DNA of 64,000 bases from Jezberella montanilacus (GTDB lineage: Bacteria > Pseudomonadota > Gammaproteobacteria > Burkholderiales > Burkholderiaceae_B), in NCBI RefSeq assembly GCF_003003055.1, contig NZ_PVTV01000012.1, positions 62,001 through 126,000 on the forward strand, in the 5' to 3' direction. The translations under genes were made by a program, and so were the position numbers. Every line of letters begins with the position of its first letter. Position 1 is the stretch's first letter. The notes beneath the pieces were generated by a model. That model made no database searches and had not been told where the DNA came from. It saw nothing but the letters and a program-made list of their open reading frames with translations. This document shows positions 54,136-62,303 of this stretch, piece after piece.

Positions 54136-55017
54136 TCACGAAACCATCGTCTTCTGATAACGGCGATGTATCAGCCAATTTGCACACAAAGAAACCAACA
54201 AACTAGTCATCAGCAAAATCATTGCCATTGCCGACCCCATTGGCCAATTCGATGCCCGAGAAATCTGCGCATAAATACTTGGCGCCATCATGGTGATGCC
54301 GCTCCCACCCAGCAAAACAGGCGTCGCATAAGCATTCATGCATAAAATAAATACCAACATCGTGCCAGCAGCAACGCCTGGTGCGATCAGGGGAAATACG
54401 ATTCGGCGAAGTGTTGTGAATGCGCTTGCACCAAGATTTTGAGCTGCCTCTTCGAGCGAAAAGTCGATTCCTTCCAAGACGCTCTGCAGTGTCAAAATCA
54501 TGTAGGGCAATACAACCGCAGTTGTGCCAATGACAACCGCCACGGGCGTATAAAGCAACTTGAGTGGGTGGTCAATTATGCCTAACCAGTGCAACAGTGC
54601 ATTGACTGCCCCCGCGTTACCCAGCACCACCATCCATCCAGCAGCTCTGACGACATTGCCGACCATCAGCGGGAAAATCAACAGAATAATTAAAAAGCTT
54701 TTGTAATTCGTTTTTGTTTTTGCCAAAAAATAAGCAACTGGAAATCCAAGTATCAAAGACAACACCGTGCAAATGGCAGCCACTTGCAGGGTGCTCACGA
54801 ACACTTGACGGTAATAAGGATCCGTAAAAAAACTGATGTAGTTACTCAGGCTCAATGCAGCCTTCATCACTTGACCTGGCACGAACTGGTTCAAACTATA
54901 TCTTGCCACCAAGAGCATCGGCACAACAATAATCAGCAAGACAACAAGCGAGGCTGGGAACGCCAAGCTGGGTCCTGATAATTTTTTTACTTGTTGGGGT
55001 GCGGGAGATAAGTTCAT
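54136..55017 (-). CDS. ABC transporter permease, PotB-like
   Basis: Inner-membrane permease of a polyamine-type importer. The 293-residue protein has six predicted transmembrane helices (for example VVLLIIVVPMLLVARY near the start) and the EAA loop EAAQNLGASAFTTLRRIVFPL (about 195-215). It precedes the amidohydrolase genes by 24 bases and follows the ATPase gene by 15 bases, all leftward. The partner permease is at 56091-56891. Confidence 0.9.
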   Translation of the reverse strand: MNLSPAPQQVKKLSGPSLAFPASLVVLLIIVVPMLLVARYSLNQFVPGQVMKAALSLSNYISFFTDPYYRQVFVSTLQVAAICTVLSLILGFPVAYFLAKTKTNYKSFLIILLIFPLMVGNVVRAAGWMVVLGNAGAVNALLHWLGIIDHPLKLLYTPVAVVIGTTAVVLPYMILTLQSVLEGIDFSLEEAAQNLGASAFTTLRRIVFPLIAPGVAAGTMLVFILCMNAYATPVLLGGSGITMMAPSIYAQISRASNWPMGSAMAMILLMTSLLVSLCANWLIHRRYQKTMVS

Positions 55018-55032
55018 GCTCAGTTGCTGAAC

Positions 55033-56088
55033 CTATGAATCACAAAAGACTGCGTTGTCGTCTGCGCGCCAATTAACAAACACCTCAGCGCCCGACTGAA
55101 AGACCTGGGTATCTATCCCTGCGGCATTGCTCAGTTGGCAGCGGATTAATTCATTTCCGGCGTCCATTAAGGTAACTTCAATTTGAGGACCTAAATAAGC
55201 AACGCTAGTCACTTTGACCTGAATGCTGTTGTCTAACTGCGGTTGGCTAGACAACAACATCCGTTCGGGACGCACACCCACGCACTGAGTGTCGGCTCTC
55301 AAGGCAGCTACGGACAACACAGTGCCGGTCGCTGTCAAAAAAGCGTGGTCAGCAATTGGTCGGCCGCGAAAGAAATTCATCTTTCCCAGGAAATCTGCAA
55401 CAAGCAAATTGACTGGTTGTTCATAGACGTCGCTTGGCTTGCCAACCTGTTGCACGGTTCCCTTATGCATGATGACCATTCGATCGGACATAGCCAAAGC
55501 TTCTTCTTGATCATGCGTGACAAAAACGGTAGTCAAGCCTAAGCTTTGTTGCAACTCACGTATCTCTTCTCTCACCGCCTGTCTTAGCCTGGCATCGAGA
55601 TTAGATAACGGTTCATCAAGCAGAAAAACTTGAGGTTGAATCGCCAGTGCACGTGCAATGGCAACTCGCTGTTGTTGGCCACCTGACAGTTGTCTGGGAT
55701 ATCGATCTTTAAAACCAGTCATCCGGACCATATCCAGAACAGTCGCGACCCTTTGCTTACGCGCTGCCGGCGGGACTTTGTGCATCTCGAGACCAAATGC
55801 AATATTTTCTGCAACGGTCATGTGAGGAAATAACGCGTACCGCTGAAACACCATACCCGTGTTTCTTTTATGCGGTCGGGTCTGCGTTACGTCTTCTCCA
55901 TCAATCAGTATTTTTCCGTGAGTCGGTGCAACAAAGCCCGCAATCATTCTTAAAGTCGTGGTTTTACCGCAACCGCTCGGGCCAAGGAAGGTGACAAGCT
56001 CACCATCCTCAATTTCAAGAGAGAAATCGTCGACGGCCACAGAAGAGTCAAATTGCTTTCTTAGATGAACAAGTGAGACCTTTGCCAT
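55033..56088 (-). CDS. ABC transporter ATP-binding protein, PotA-like
   Basis: ATPase of the importer. The 351-residue protein has Walker A GPSGCGKTT (about 36-44), the Q-loop, signature [15 protein letters not shown], Walker B FLLDEPLSNLDARL and a C-terminal TOBE domain (from about 250) typical of PotA/FbpC-type ATPases. ATG 56088 is taken; a TTG at 56094 is possible. It lies between two permease genes, three bases from the stop of the upstream one. Confidence 0.93.
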   Translation of the reverse strand: MAKVSLVHLRKQFDSSVAVDDFSLEIEDGELVTFLGPSGCGKTTTLRMIAGFVAPTHGKILIDGEDVTQTRPHKRNTGMVFQRYALFPHMTVAENIAFGLEMHKVPPAARKQRVATVLDMVRMTGFKDRYPRQLSGGQQQRVAIARALAIQPQVFLLDEPLSNLDARLRQAVREEIRELQQSLGLTTVFVTHDQEEALAMSDRMVIMHKGTVQQVGKPSDVYEQPVNLLVADFLGKMNFFRGRPIADHAFLTATGTVLSVAALRADTQCVGVRPERMLLSSQPQLDNSIQVKVTSVAYLGPQIEVTLMDAGNELIRCQLSNAAGIDTQVFQSGAEVFVNWRADDNAVFCDS

Positions 56089-56090
56089 GC

Positions 56091-56891
56091 TCAAACCACC
56101 TGACTAAGTTTAACGAACCGATCAGTGATCAACATGATGGCTCCTAATAAAGCAATTTGTACCGTCGCCACGGCGGCAATCGTCGGATCAAGATTGAACT
56201 CAAGATACTGCATCACTGCGATCGGTAAAGTGGTTCTGCCAGGCGACACGAGCGACAAGGAAACCTCTAGGTTTTCAAATGACACGATAAAACTGAATAA
56301 CATCGCAGCGACCATTGCGGGGCGCAACATAGGTATGGTTACGCGCCAGAAAACGCTGACCGCGTTTGCGCCCAGATTGGAGGCCGCCTCCTCAATCGAT
56401 GGATCCAAACCATGCAAACTGGCAGATACCATTCTGACAGTCCAAGGAATGGTTAGGCAAACGTGCGCAAGAACCAGACTAGCCGTTGTGCCAACGATAT
56501 CTTTATCAACGAGATTCTCTGCCTGAATATAAAAAATATAGATGGCGATCCCGGCAACAATGCCTGGCATCAATAAAGGCGACAACAATAAAGTGTTAAC
56601 GACGCTTTTTCCTTTGAAGGGATTTCGAATGATCCCGATAGCCGCTGCAACGCCCACTAATACGCCAACTACCGCGGAAAATATTGCCACCTGCACGCTG
56701 AAAACAAAACCATTGACGAAGGATTTGTTCGCCCACGCATTGACGTACCAGGCGAGCGAATAACCAGATGGGGGGAAATAAAGAATCGCGTCTTTAAAAA
56801 AACTAAGCCAAACAACAAAAAATAGCGGGCACAACATCACGCCATAAATGACTACAACGAATAGCCTCAACATAACCTTGCTCAATTGCAT
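56091..56891 (-). CDS. ABC transporter permease, PotC-like
   Basis: Second permease of the importer (266 residues). It has hydrophobic helices (VVVIYGVMLCPLFFVVWLSFF near the start) and an EAA loop EAASNLGANAVSVFWRVTIPML (about 175-196). It is the first gene of the unit seen in the direction of transcription after the upstream operon, with an 80-base gap in front. It probably pairs with the PotB-like permease at 54136. Confidence 0.9.
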   Translation of the reverse strand: MQLSKVMLRLFVVVIYGVMLCPLFFVVWLSFFKDAILYFPPSGYSLAWYVNAWANKSFVNGFVFSVQVAIFSAVVGVLVGVAAAIGIIRNPFKGKSVVNTLLLSPLLMPGIVAGIAIYIFYIQAENLVDKDIVGTTASLVLAHVCLTIPWTVRMVSASLHGLDPSIEEAASNLGANAVSVFWRVTIPMLRPAMVAAMLFSFIVSFENLEVSLSLVSPGRTTLPIAVMQYLEFNLDPTIAAVATVQIALLGAIMLITDRFVKLSQVV

Positions 56892-56973
56892 ACTCGCAGT
56901 ATTCTCATCCTGATTATCAATCGGCTAATGAATTTCTATCATAAGCCATGTTGAATCAGCGTAACTGCCCGCA

Positions 56974-57366
56974 TCACTCTGGTTTTGAAGCTATTTCAAA
57001 TCGCAGCAACACCTGTCCATCGTGTTCAAAGTAGTGCGCCACCACTCGGTCACCAATCACAACACCATTCCTGGTGTGCCCCATGAGCTTAAATCCCTCA
57101 TCAAGCGAAACGATAGCAAGAGCATAAGGTACAAGCGCCTTAAATGATTCCGACGGTGCGCGTCCCACTTGAGTGACGCTGTACACCTTGCCGTTGCCCT
57201 TCGATTCGTACCAACGGAGCGTCTCAGTCCCACAAAACTGACAGGCGTATCGCGCCAGGGTTTGTGCCTTTGCACAAACTTCACAACGCTGAAACATCAA
57301 CTGTCGTTTACTCAAGCCATCCACAAAGGGCTGGGCTAACGGCGACGAAGACGGTTTCTCAAACAT
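56974..57366 (-). CDS. DUF35 Zn-ribbon/OB-fold protein
   Basis: A 130-residue protein with an N-terminal zinc ribbon (CEVC...CQFC, about residues 28-45) and an OB fold (YSVTQVGRAP to LRFEIASKP). This Zn-OB type pairs with thiolase-fold proteins: in archaeal HMG-CoA synthesis and in the Ltp2-DUF35 aldolases of steroid side-chain breakdown. The gene lies 3 bases after the thiolase-fold gene, so the two probably form one complex. Confidence 0.9.
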   Translation of the reverse strand: MFEKPSSSPLAQPFVDGLSKRQLMFQRCEVCAKAQTLARYACQFCGTETLRWYESKGNGKVYSVTQVGRAPSESFKALVPYALAIVSLDEGFKLMGHTRNGVVIGDRVVAHYFEHDGQVLLRFEIASKPE

Positions 57367-57369
57367 GAC

Positions 57370-58512
57370 TCAGCCCTCTCGCGCCAAAATCAAACTCACG
57401 TGCGACGACATCACGCCACCATCAGCATGGATAAACGCATGCTTAGGTGACTTAACTTGCCTCGTGCCAGCCAGCCCATTGAATTGTCGCCATGCTTCGG
57501 CCGTATGTGCCAACCCGCCGGCCACCCCGCAATGCCCAAAAGATAACAACCCACCATGCGTATTCAACGGCTGATTACCATGTTGTGAGAAATCCCCCGC
57601 GCGTAATCTCTTAACGGCACCAGCCCGTGGTGCAAAACCTATCTCCTCTAACAACATCACCAAGGTGATAGTGAAAGAATCGTAAATACCCAGATAATCC
57701 ATGTCAGCAGCCGAGAGGTTTGCTTGTTCAAACGCTTGCTTTGCCGCATGCGCAGCGCCTGTATTCAGCACATCAACCATGGCAGTCAGATGTTGATGAA
57801 AATGCCCCTGTCCTGCACCCGCAATTCGAACAGGAACGCCAGATCTAGGCTCGGCCGAAACGACCAACGCCATCGCCCCATCAGATATGGGACAACAGTC
57901 CATCAATCTCAATGGCGCGGCAATGGTTTTTGACGCCAGCACATCTGCCACTGTTATCGGATCGCGCAAATGTGCATCAGGATGCCTTGCGGCGTTCCCC
58001 CGCATCAAGACCGCAAACTCTGCCAAGTCCTCTGAGGTAACACCGGTCTCGTGCAGATACCGCGAGGCCATCAACCCATAATAGGCTGGCACTGAAGCAC
58101 CGTTCGGCACTTCAAAATCCGCATCCCCCACTTGTGCCAAGGTTTGTATTGAGCTGTCGCGTGTCTGCCCAGTCAAACGGTTTTCGCCTGCGACAACCAA
58201 CACGTGACGACAGCGGCCACTCACCACAAGCTCTCTTGCAAGCATCAACATGGCCGCGCCCGTCGCACCACCCACCTGCATGCCGTGACAATAATTCGGC
58301 CGTAAAGAAAACTTTTCGCAGAACAAAGTCGACAACATAAGGTGCGGCAGCGTCGTCGCGTAGCCACATAAGACACCGTCGATTTCTTGTCTACTTAACT
58401 GCGCAGCAGTCAAGGCAGCACTCGCCGCACGCGCCATCAAATCTATCGAACTGAATCCTTCTAACCGACCAAACGGGGTATTACCAACACCGGCAATATA
58501 AGCATGACTCAT
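57370..58512 (-). CDS. Thiolase-fold protein lacking the nucleophilic Cys (possible Ltp2-type aldolase)
   Basis: A 380-residue thiolase-superfamily protein of the SCP-x/lipid-transfer branch. At the position of the active-site cysteine the sequence reads VGGATGAAMLMLA (81-86 GGATGA), so the nucleophile is absent. The C-terminal loop is FGHCGVAGGLAHTAEAWRQF, resembling Ltp2-like proteins, which cleave a C-C bond by retro-aldol chemistry with a DUF35 partner. ATG 58512 is used; a TTG at 58518 is possible. It precedes the DUF35 gene by 3 bases. Function as an aldolase or CoA-ester binding enzyme is inferred; classical thiolysis is unlikely. Confidence 0.82.
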   Translation of the reverse strand: MSHAYIAGVGNTPFGRLEGFSSIDLMARAASAALTAAQLSRQEIDGVLCGYATTLPHLMLSTLFCEKFSLRPNYCHGMQVGGATGAAMLMLARELVVSGRCRHVLVVAGENRLTGQTRDSSIQTLAQVGDADFEVPNGASVPAYYGLMASRYLHETGVTSEDLAEFAVLMRGNAARHPDAHLRDPITVADVLASKTIAAPLRLMDCCPISDGAMALVVSAEPRSGVPVRIAGAGQGHFHQHLTAMVDVLNTGAAHAAKQAFEQANLSAADMDYLGIYDSFTITLVMLLEEIGFAPRAGAVKRLRAGDFSQHGNQPLNTHGGLLSFGHCGVAGGLAHTAEAWRQFNGLAGTRQVKSPKHAFIHADGGVMSSHVSLILAREG

Positions 58513-58514
58513 GC

Positions 58515-59477
58515 TCAATTCAGCTTGATGTGATTGGCTCGCGCAAGCTTATCCCACTTGTCACGCTCACTAATCAAAAATGTTTGAAACGCTTGCGACG
58601 TATTACCCACGGGCTCTGCGCCCTGCTCGTAAAAAAGCCTCTCAATCTCGGGAGTCTTTAGTGCAGCAACGGCTGCCCCATTAAGGGCATCGATCGTTAC
58701 CTGAGGAGTGCCTGCAGGTGCCATCAAACCAAACCAGGCCGATACTTCGTATCCAGGGACACCCGCCTCTGCCATGGTTGGGATGTCCGGCGCACCGGGC
58801 CACCGCTTCGCTGTCGTCACCGCTAATGCCTTGACCTTACCTGACTTAATGTAAGTCATGGAAGAAGGCAAATTATCAAATCCTATGGGTATCTGTCCTC
58901 CCATCAGATCGATCAGCATGGGCGAACCCCCTTTATACGGGACGTGCGTTAAGTCAATGCCCGTCATCAGCTTCAGCAGTTCACCGCTCATATGCGGAGA
59001 GCCTCCGTGACTGGTCGAACCAAAATTGATTTTGCCCGGATTTTGTTTTGCCATAACAATCAAATCCTTAACCGTCTTTGCTGCAAAGTCCGGATTTGCC
59101 ATCAAAACATTAGGCGTATTCGCAACCAGCGTAATCGCTGCAAAATCTTTCACTGCGTCATAGGGAGGTGGTTCTTGCAGTGCTGGGATGATTCCATGCG
59201 ACGCAATGCTCACAAACACCAGCGTTAATCCGTCGGGTGCTGACTTAGCGACCTGCTGCGCACCAATCACACCACCTGCACCGGCCTTATTTTCAATCAC
59301 TACTGTCTGACCTAAGCGTTCACTCATTTTGGGCGCAATCGCACGCGCAAGCAAATCCGTCGTACCTCCAGCGGGATAGGGCACAATCAACCGGATCGGC
59401 TTGTCGCTGGTTTGCGCCTGCGCGGGATTGATCAAGCTACTCGCAATCGACAACAAAATAGCAAAAGCTGCTCGCAT
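58515..59477 (-). CDS. Bug/TctC-family receptor, catabolic operon
   Basis: A 320-residue periplasmic receptor with signal peptide (AAFAILLSIASSLINPAQAQ, about 3-22) and the family opening KPIRLIVPYPAGGTTDLLARAIA, NKAGAGGVIGAQQVA. No TctAB genes are adjacent. It sits between the thiolase-fold gene (3 bases) and the PRISE-like reductase gene (3 bases), so it should bind the substrate or a related acid of that pathway. Confidence 0.9.
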   Translation of the reverse strand: MRAAFAILLSIASSLINPAQAQTSDKPIRLIVPYPAGGTTDLLARAIAPKMSERLGQTVVIENKAGAGGVIGAQQVAKSAPDGLTLVFVSIASHGIIPALQEPPPYDAVKDFAAITLVANTPNVLMANPDFAAKTVKDLIVMAKQNPGKINFGSTSHGGSPHMSGELLKLMTGIDLTHVPYKGGSPMLIDLMGGQIPIGFDNLPSSMTYIKSGKVKALAVTTAKRWPGAPDIPTMAEAGVPGYEVSAWFGLMAPAGTPQVTIDALNGAAVAALKTPEIERLFYEQGAEPVGNTSQAFQTFLISERDKWDKLARANHIKLN

Positions 59478-59480
59478 GAT

Positions 59481-60563
59481 TTACCTCGGCAAAAGCCGTT
59501 GTGATTGCATTTTCTCTAACCAAAATCCAAGCGAATCTTCAGTATCAATACACCCCGCAAAACCATGCTGACGCAGTTTTACGCCACTCAACACCGCATT
59601 AGCTGGATGCGCTAAACCATGCCCGAGGGTCCGATCCGTGAACTCCCAGGAGCTATTAGCCAATTGCTCGAGCGTCAGCGGTTTTAGTCCATGCTTAGCA
59701 ACGATCCTTGACCACACGGCCTCGTATTTAGGCATCTCATCTTTTAAACACAAAGGCTCGTGTCCGCCAAGCGGCATACCGAAGCGTTCAGCGACACTGG
59801 GCCAAAGGTCCCGCCACACCAAACCGTCGCCATTGACCACGTTATAGGTTTCGTTCGCAGCGATTTCATGAACCGCCGCAAAATGTGCGGCTTGCGCAAT
59901 CAAACGACTATCGCTTGCGCCGTTCACGTAATCACCCCCACCCGGGAAGGTCAACGGTAAGCCTTGTTCCCGCAAAATCGCCGCAAACGCACCGATGGCA
60001 ATCATCACATTCATCGGACTTGCCACGGCGTAGCCCAAAACCACCTGAGGCCGCAATATCGTGAAAGTCCAAGCAGCTTGTGCTTGTCTGGCGCGAATAA
60101 AATCCTCTTGCAACCAGTAAAAATTTTGATGATTGTGGCGAGGCCATCTTTCTTTACAGGGAACAGGGGCCGGCTCGACATGACCGCCATACGCCTTCGT
60201 ACCTTGTAAGAACGAAACATGCCGCAAGCCTTTGGCAACGGGCTCAATCGCATCGAGCAAATTGCGCAGCATCGCTTCATTAATCGACATCTGTCTTGGG
60301 TCGCGCCAGCCTGACACCAAATCAGGCAATTCAAACAAGGCTGCGTACAAAATATGCGTCACATGCGAAAGTTCGGTGGCTGCTTTTTGACACGCAACCG
60401 GATCGGTCAAATCAACACGAAGCTGCTTCACACCTTCGGGCAAATCCAGCGGTCGGCGCGCTAAGGCAAGAACCTCAAAGTCTGGTTGGGCAGAAAAATG
60501 GTCAACCGCGGCTGCACCAACAACACCCCCTGCGCCTGCTATTAATATTCTATGTTTTTTCAC
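59481..60563 (-). CDS. PRISE-type NAD(P)-dependent enone reductase-like SDR
   Basis: A 360-residue short-chain dehydrogenase-like protein with the nucleotide loop GAGGVVG (10-16), the PRISE motifs LQGTKAY (119-125, Lys123) and NFYWLQED (147-154, Tyr149 in the Tyr position of NFYYxxED). PRISE enzymes (progesterone 5-beta-reductase / iridoid synthase-like) reduce C=C of enones. Start GTG 60563 has GGGGA five bases ahead and is preferred over TTG at 60587. It lies between AtuA C-terminal and Bug genes. A bacterial role in reducing an unsaturated ketone or acid is inferred. Confidence 0.85.
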   Translation of the reverse strand: MKKHRILIAGAGGVVGAAAVDHFSAQPDFEVLALARRPLDLPEGVKQLRVDLTDPVACQKAATELSHVTHILYAALFELPDLVSGWRDPRQMSINEAMLRNLLDAIEPVAKGLRHVSFLQGTKAYGGHVEPAPVPCKERWPRHNHQNFYWLQEDFIRARQAQAAWTFTILRPQVVLGYAVASPMNVMIAIGAFAAILREQGLPLTFPGGGDYVNGASDSRLIAQAAHFAAVHEIAANETYNVVNGDGLVWRDLWPSVAERFGMPLGGHEPLCLKDEMPKYEAVWSRIVAKHGLKPLTLEQLANSSWEFTDRTLGHGLAHPANAVLSGVKLRQHGFAGCIDTEDSLGFWLEKMQSQRLLPR

Positions 60564-60579
60564 AGCATCCCCGAATCGG

Positions 60580-60936
60580 TCATGCAAGCAAATGCTGGCC
60601 TTGCAGTTTGGTCTTTAAGTGCTCAGGTACTTCTATTTCAAAGCCAAGGATGGCGGCTGACAAAGCTTTGCCATAATTATCCAGACAAAGGCTACGCGAT
60701 ACACCACCGCCCAACGCACCCTGGCAAACAAAGTTCAGTGCATCGATATTATCGGCCTCATAACGAGTAACGACCCCTTTGATCGCACCTGCATAAAACG
60801 CTTTTAGGCGATCAGCCGTCAACTGTTCTTTCAGCAAAGGATAAAACTCTGGTTGGTAGGCAAAGACCGCAATGTTTGACGTATCACCCTTGTCGCCCGA
60901 TCTCGCGTGCGCAACATGTTGAAGTTTGACTTTCAT
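60580..60936 (-). CDS. AtuA C-terminal-like small subunit
   Basis: A 118-residue protein matching the C-terminal domain found fused in Pseudomonas AtuA (acyclic terpene utilisation), encoded here as a separate gene. It opens MKVKLQHVAHARSGDKGDTSNIAVF and contains NFVCQGALGGGVSRSLCLDNYGKAL. ATG 60936 is taken; the longer reading to 61002 overlaps the AtuA gene without conserved residues. It begins 5 bases after the AtuA stop, so both products may form one enzyme. Activity is unknown. Confidence 0.85.
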   Translation of the reverse strand: MKVKLQHVAHARSGDKGDTSNIAVFAYQPEFYPLLKEQLTADRLKAFYAGAIKGVVTRYEADNIDALNFVCQGALGGGVSRSLCLDNYGKALSAAILGFEIEVPEHLKTKLQGQHLLA

Positions 60937-60941
60937 TTTGT

Positions 60942-62297
60942 TCAGCTCTCGAAATAACGAACAGTCGGGGCAAGCTGAGTGCGATCCACAAGCCCAGACC
61001 ACACACCAATCACTTCACGGGTTCTATCCTGATGCGGCACGCGCTTGCCCGTGTGGGCAATCCCAGAGACCGCCATACCATCGATCTCCCGACCAACCTT
61101 AGCAGCTTCCTCTCGTGTCTTAGTTCGTGCCGCAACTCGAACTGCTATCTCATACGGCTCTGGCGCGCTGCCTGGTGTCGCGTCCCCATGAATCGCGTTT
61201 AAGCCTAAGTAGTCGATCCGAACATCCTCTGCGTCAAGCTTGACGATCTTGAAACGTTCTTCAAGAATCTTTTTAGCCAACTGTGCCCGTCTTAACGCAC
61301 CGGGCCCCGCATAAAAAAACATATCCTCACCGATGAAGCCTTCCGTGCATCCCATTGACACCTTGAAGGTCGGTGTACGGGGCTTGCCTCCAATGTTTGA
61401 GACGCGAACGCGATCAGGGCCCACCACCTCGATCTTTGCAGTAGTGAAGTCCACGACCACATCAGGGGTCAAATAATTGGCTGGATCATGCACTTCGTAA
61501 AGCATTTGCTCTTTAACCGTCTGCAAAGTAATCGCACCGCCCGTGCCCGCAACTTTACTCAGCACAGTTGAACCATCTGGCGAAACCTCTGCAATCGGGA
61601 AACCGAAGTTCCACGGCTCAGGCACATCCTTGAAGCCGGGATCTGAAAAATATCCACCAGTCACCTGAGCACCGCATTCAAGCAGGTGGCCAATGCCAGT
61701 CCCTTGTCCAAGCTTCACATGGTCGAGGGGATCCCATCCAAACTCATACATCATCGGGGCCAGGAAAATCGACGGGTCAGCAACGCGGCCTGTGATGACG
61801 ATCTGCGCACCACCCTTTAACGCTTCGACAATAGGCTCTGCACCCAGGTAGGCTTCCGCCGAAATCAATGTTGATTTCAAGGTCGACGTGGGTTTGCCGT
61901 TTTCTAGAATCGTATCGGTCAGCTCCAAGACGCGCTCTGTAATCAAGCTGCCATTAACCGACGCAACCTTGACGCCCGTGAAGCCAAATTCCTGCAGCCA
62001 GTAAACAACTCGCTCAGCCGCAGCGTCAGGATTGATCCAGCCTTGATTGGTAATGATCTTGGTCCCGCGTTTCATACACGCTGGCAGGACTGCACGCATC
62101 CTATCGTCAAGATAGGTGTCGTAGCCGGGGAAACTTGGATCGCGGCGCGCCCGCACTTGTGCAGCCGAAACCGTCGCCTCAGCCATGGTTTCAAAGCACA
62201 AGTAATCAAGATCGCCTTTCTCTGCATTCAAGGCTGCAGGTTCGACGCGGTCACCCCACCAGGCCGCGCCTGAGCCAATTCGGATGCTGCTCTTCAT
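60942..62297 (-). CDS. AtuA-family protein (acyclic terpene utilisation type)
   Basis: A 451-residue protein of the AtuA family (formerly DUF1446), named after a gene needed for growth of Pseudomonas on citronellol and geraniol. Typical segments are IRIGSGAAWWGDRVEPA at the start, LCFETMAEATV, GAQIVITGRVADPSIFLAPMMYEFGW and GTGIGHLLECGAQVTGGYF. The biochemical step is not known. It starts 6 bases after the cyclase-family gene, and its C-terminal domain is encoded by the next gene. Confidence 0.88.
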   Translation of the reverse strand: MKSSIRIGSGAAWWGDRVEPAALNAEKGDLDYLCFETMAEATVSAAQVRARRDPSFPGYDTYLDDRMRAVLPACMKRGTKIITNQGWINPDAAAERVVYWLQEFGFTGVKVASVNGSLITERVLELTDTILENGKPTSTLKSTLISAEAYLGAEPIVEALKGGAQIVITGRVADPSIFLAPMMYEFGWDPLDHVKLGQGTGIGHLLECGAQVTGGYFSDPGFKDVPEPWNFGFPIAEVSPDGSTVLSKVAGTGGAITLQTVKEQMLYEVHDPANYLTPDVVVDFTTAKIEVVGPDRVRVSNIGGKPRTPTFKVSMGCTEGFIGEDMFFYAGPGALRRAQLAKKILEERFKIVKLDAEDVRIDYLGLNAIHGDATPGSAPEPYEIAVRVAARTKTREEAAKVGREIDGMAVSGIAHTGKRVPHQDRTREVIGVWSGLVDRTQLAPTVRYFES

Positions 62298-62303
62298 GAG
62301 CGC

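Noticed and set aside
60580-60942. AtuA split as a frameshifted pseudogene
   Set aside because: The small gene has its own start and full domain length, and the large gene ends cleanly 5 bases before it.
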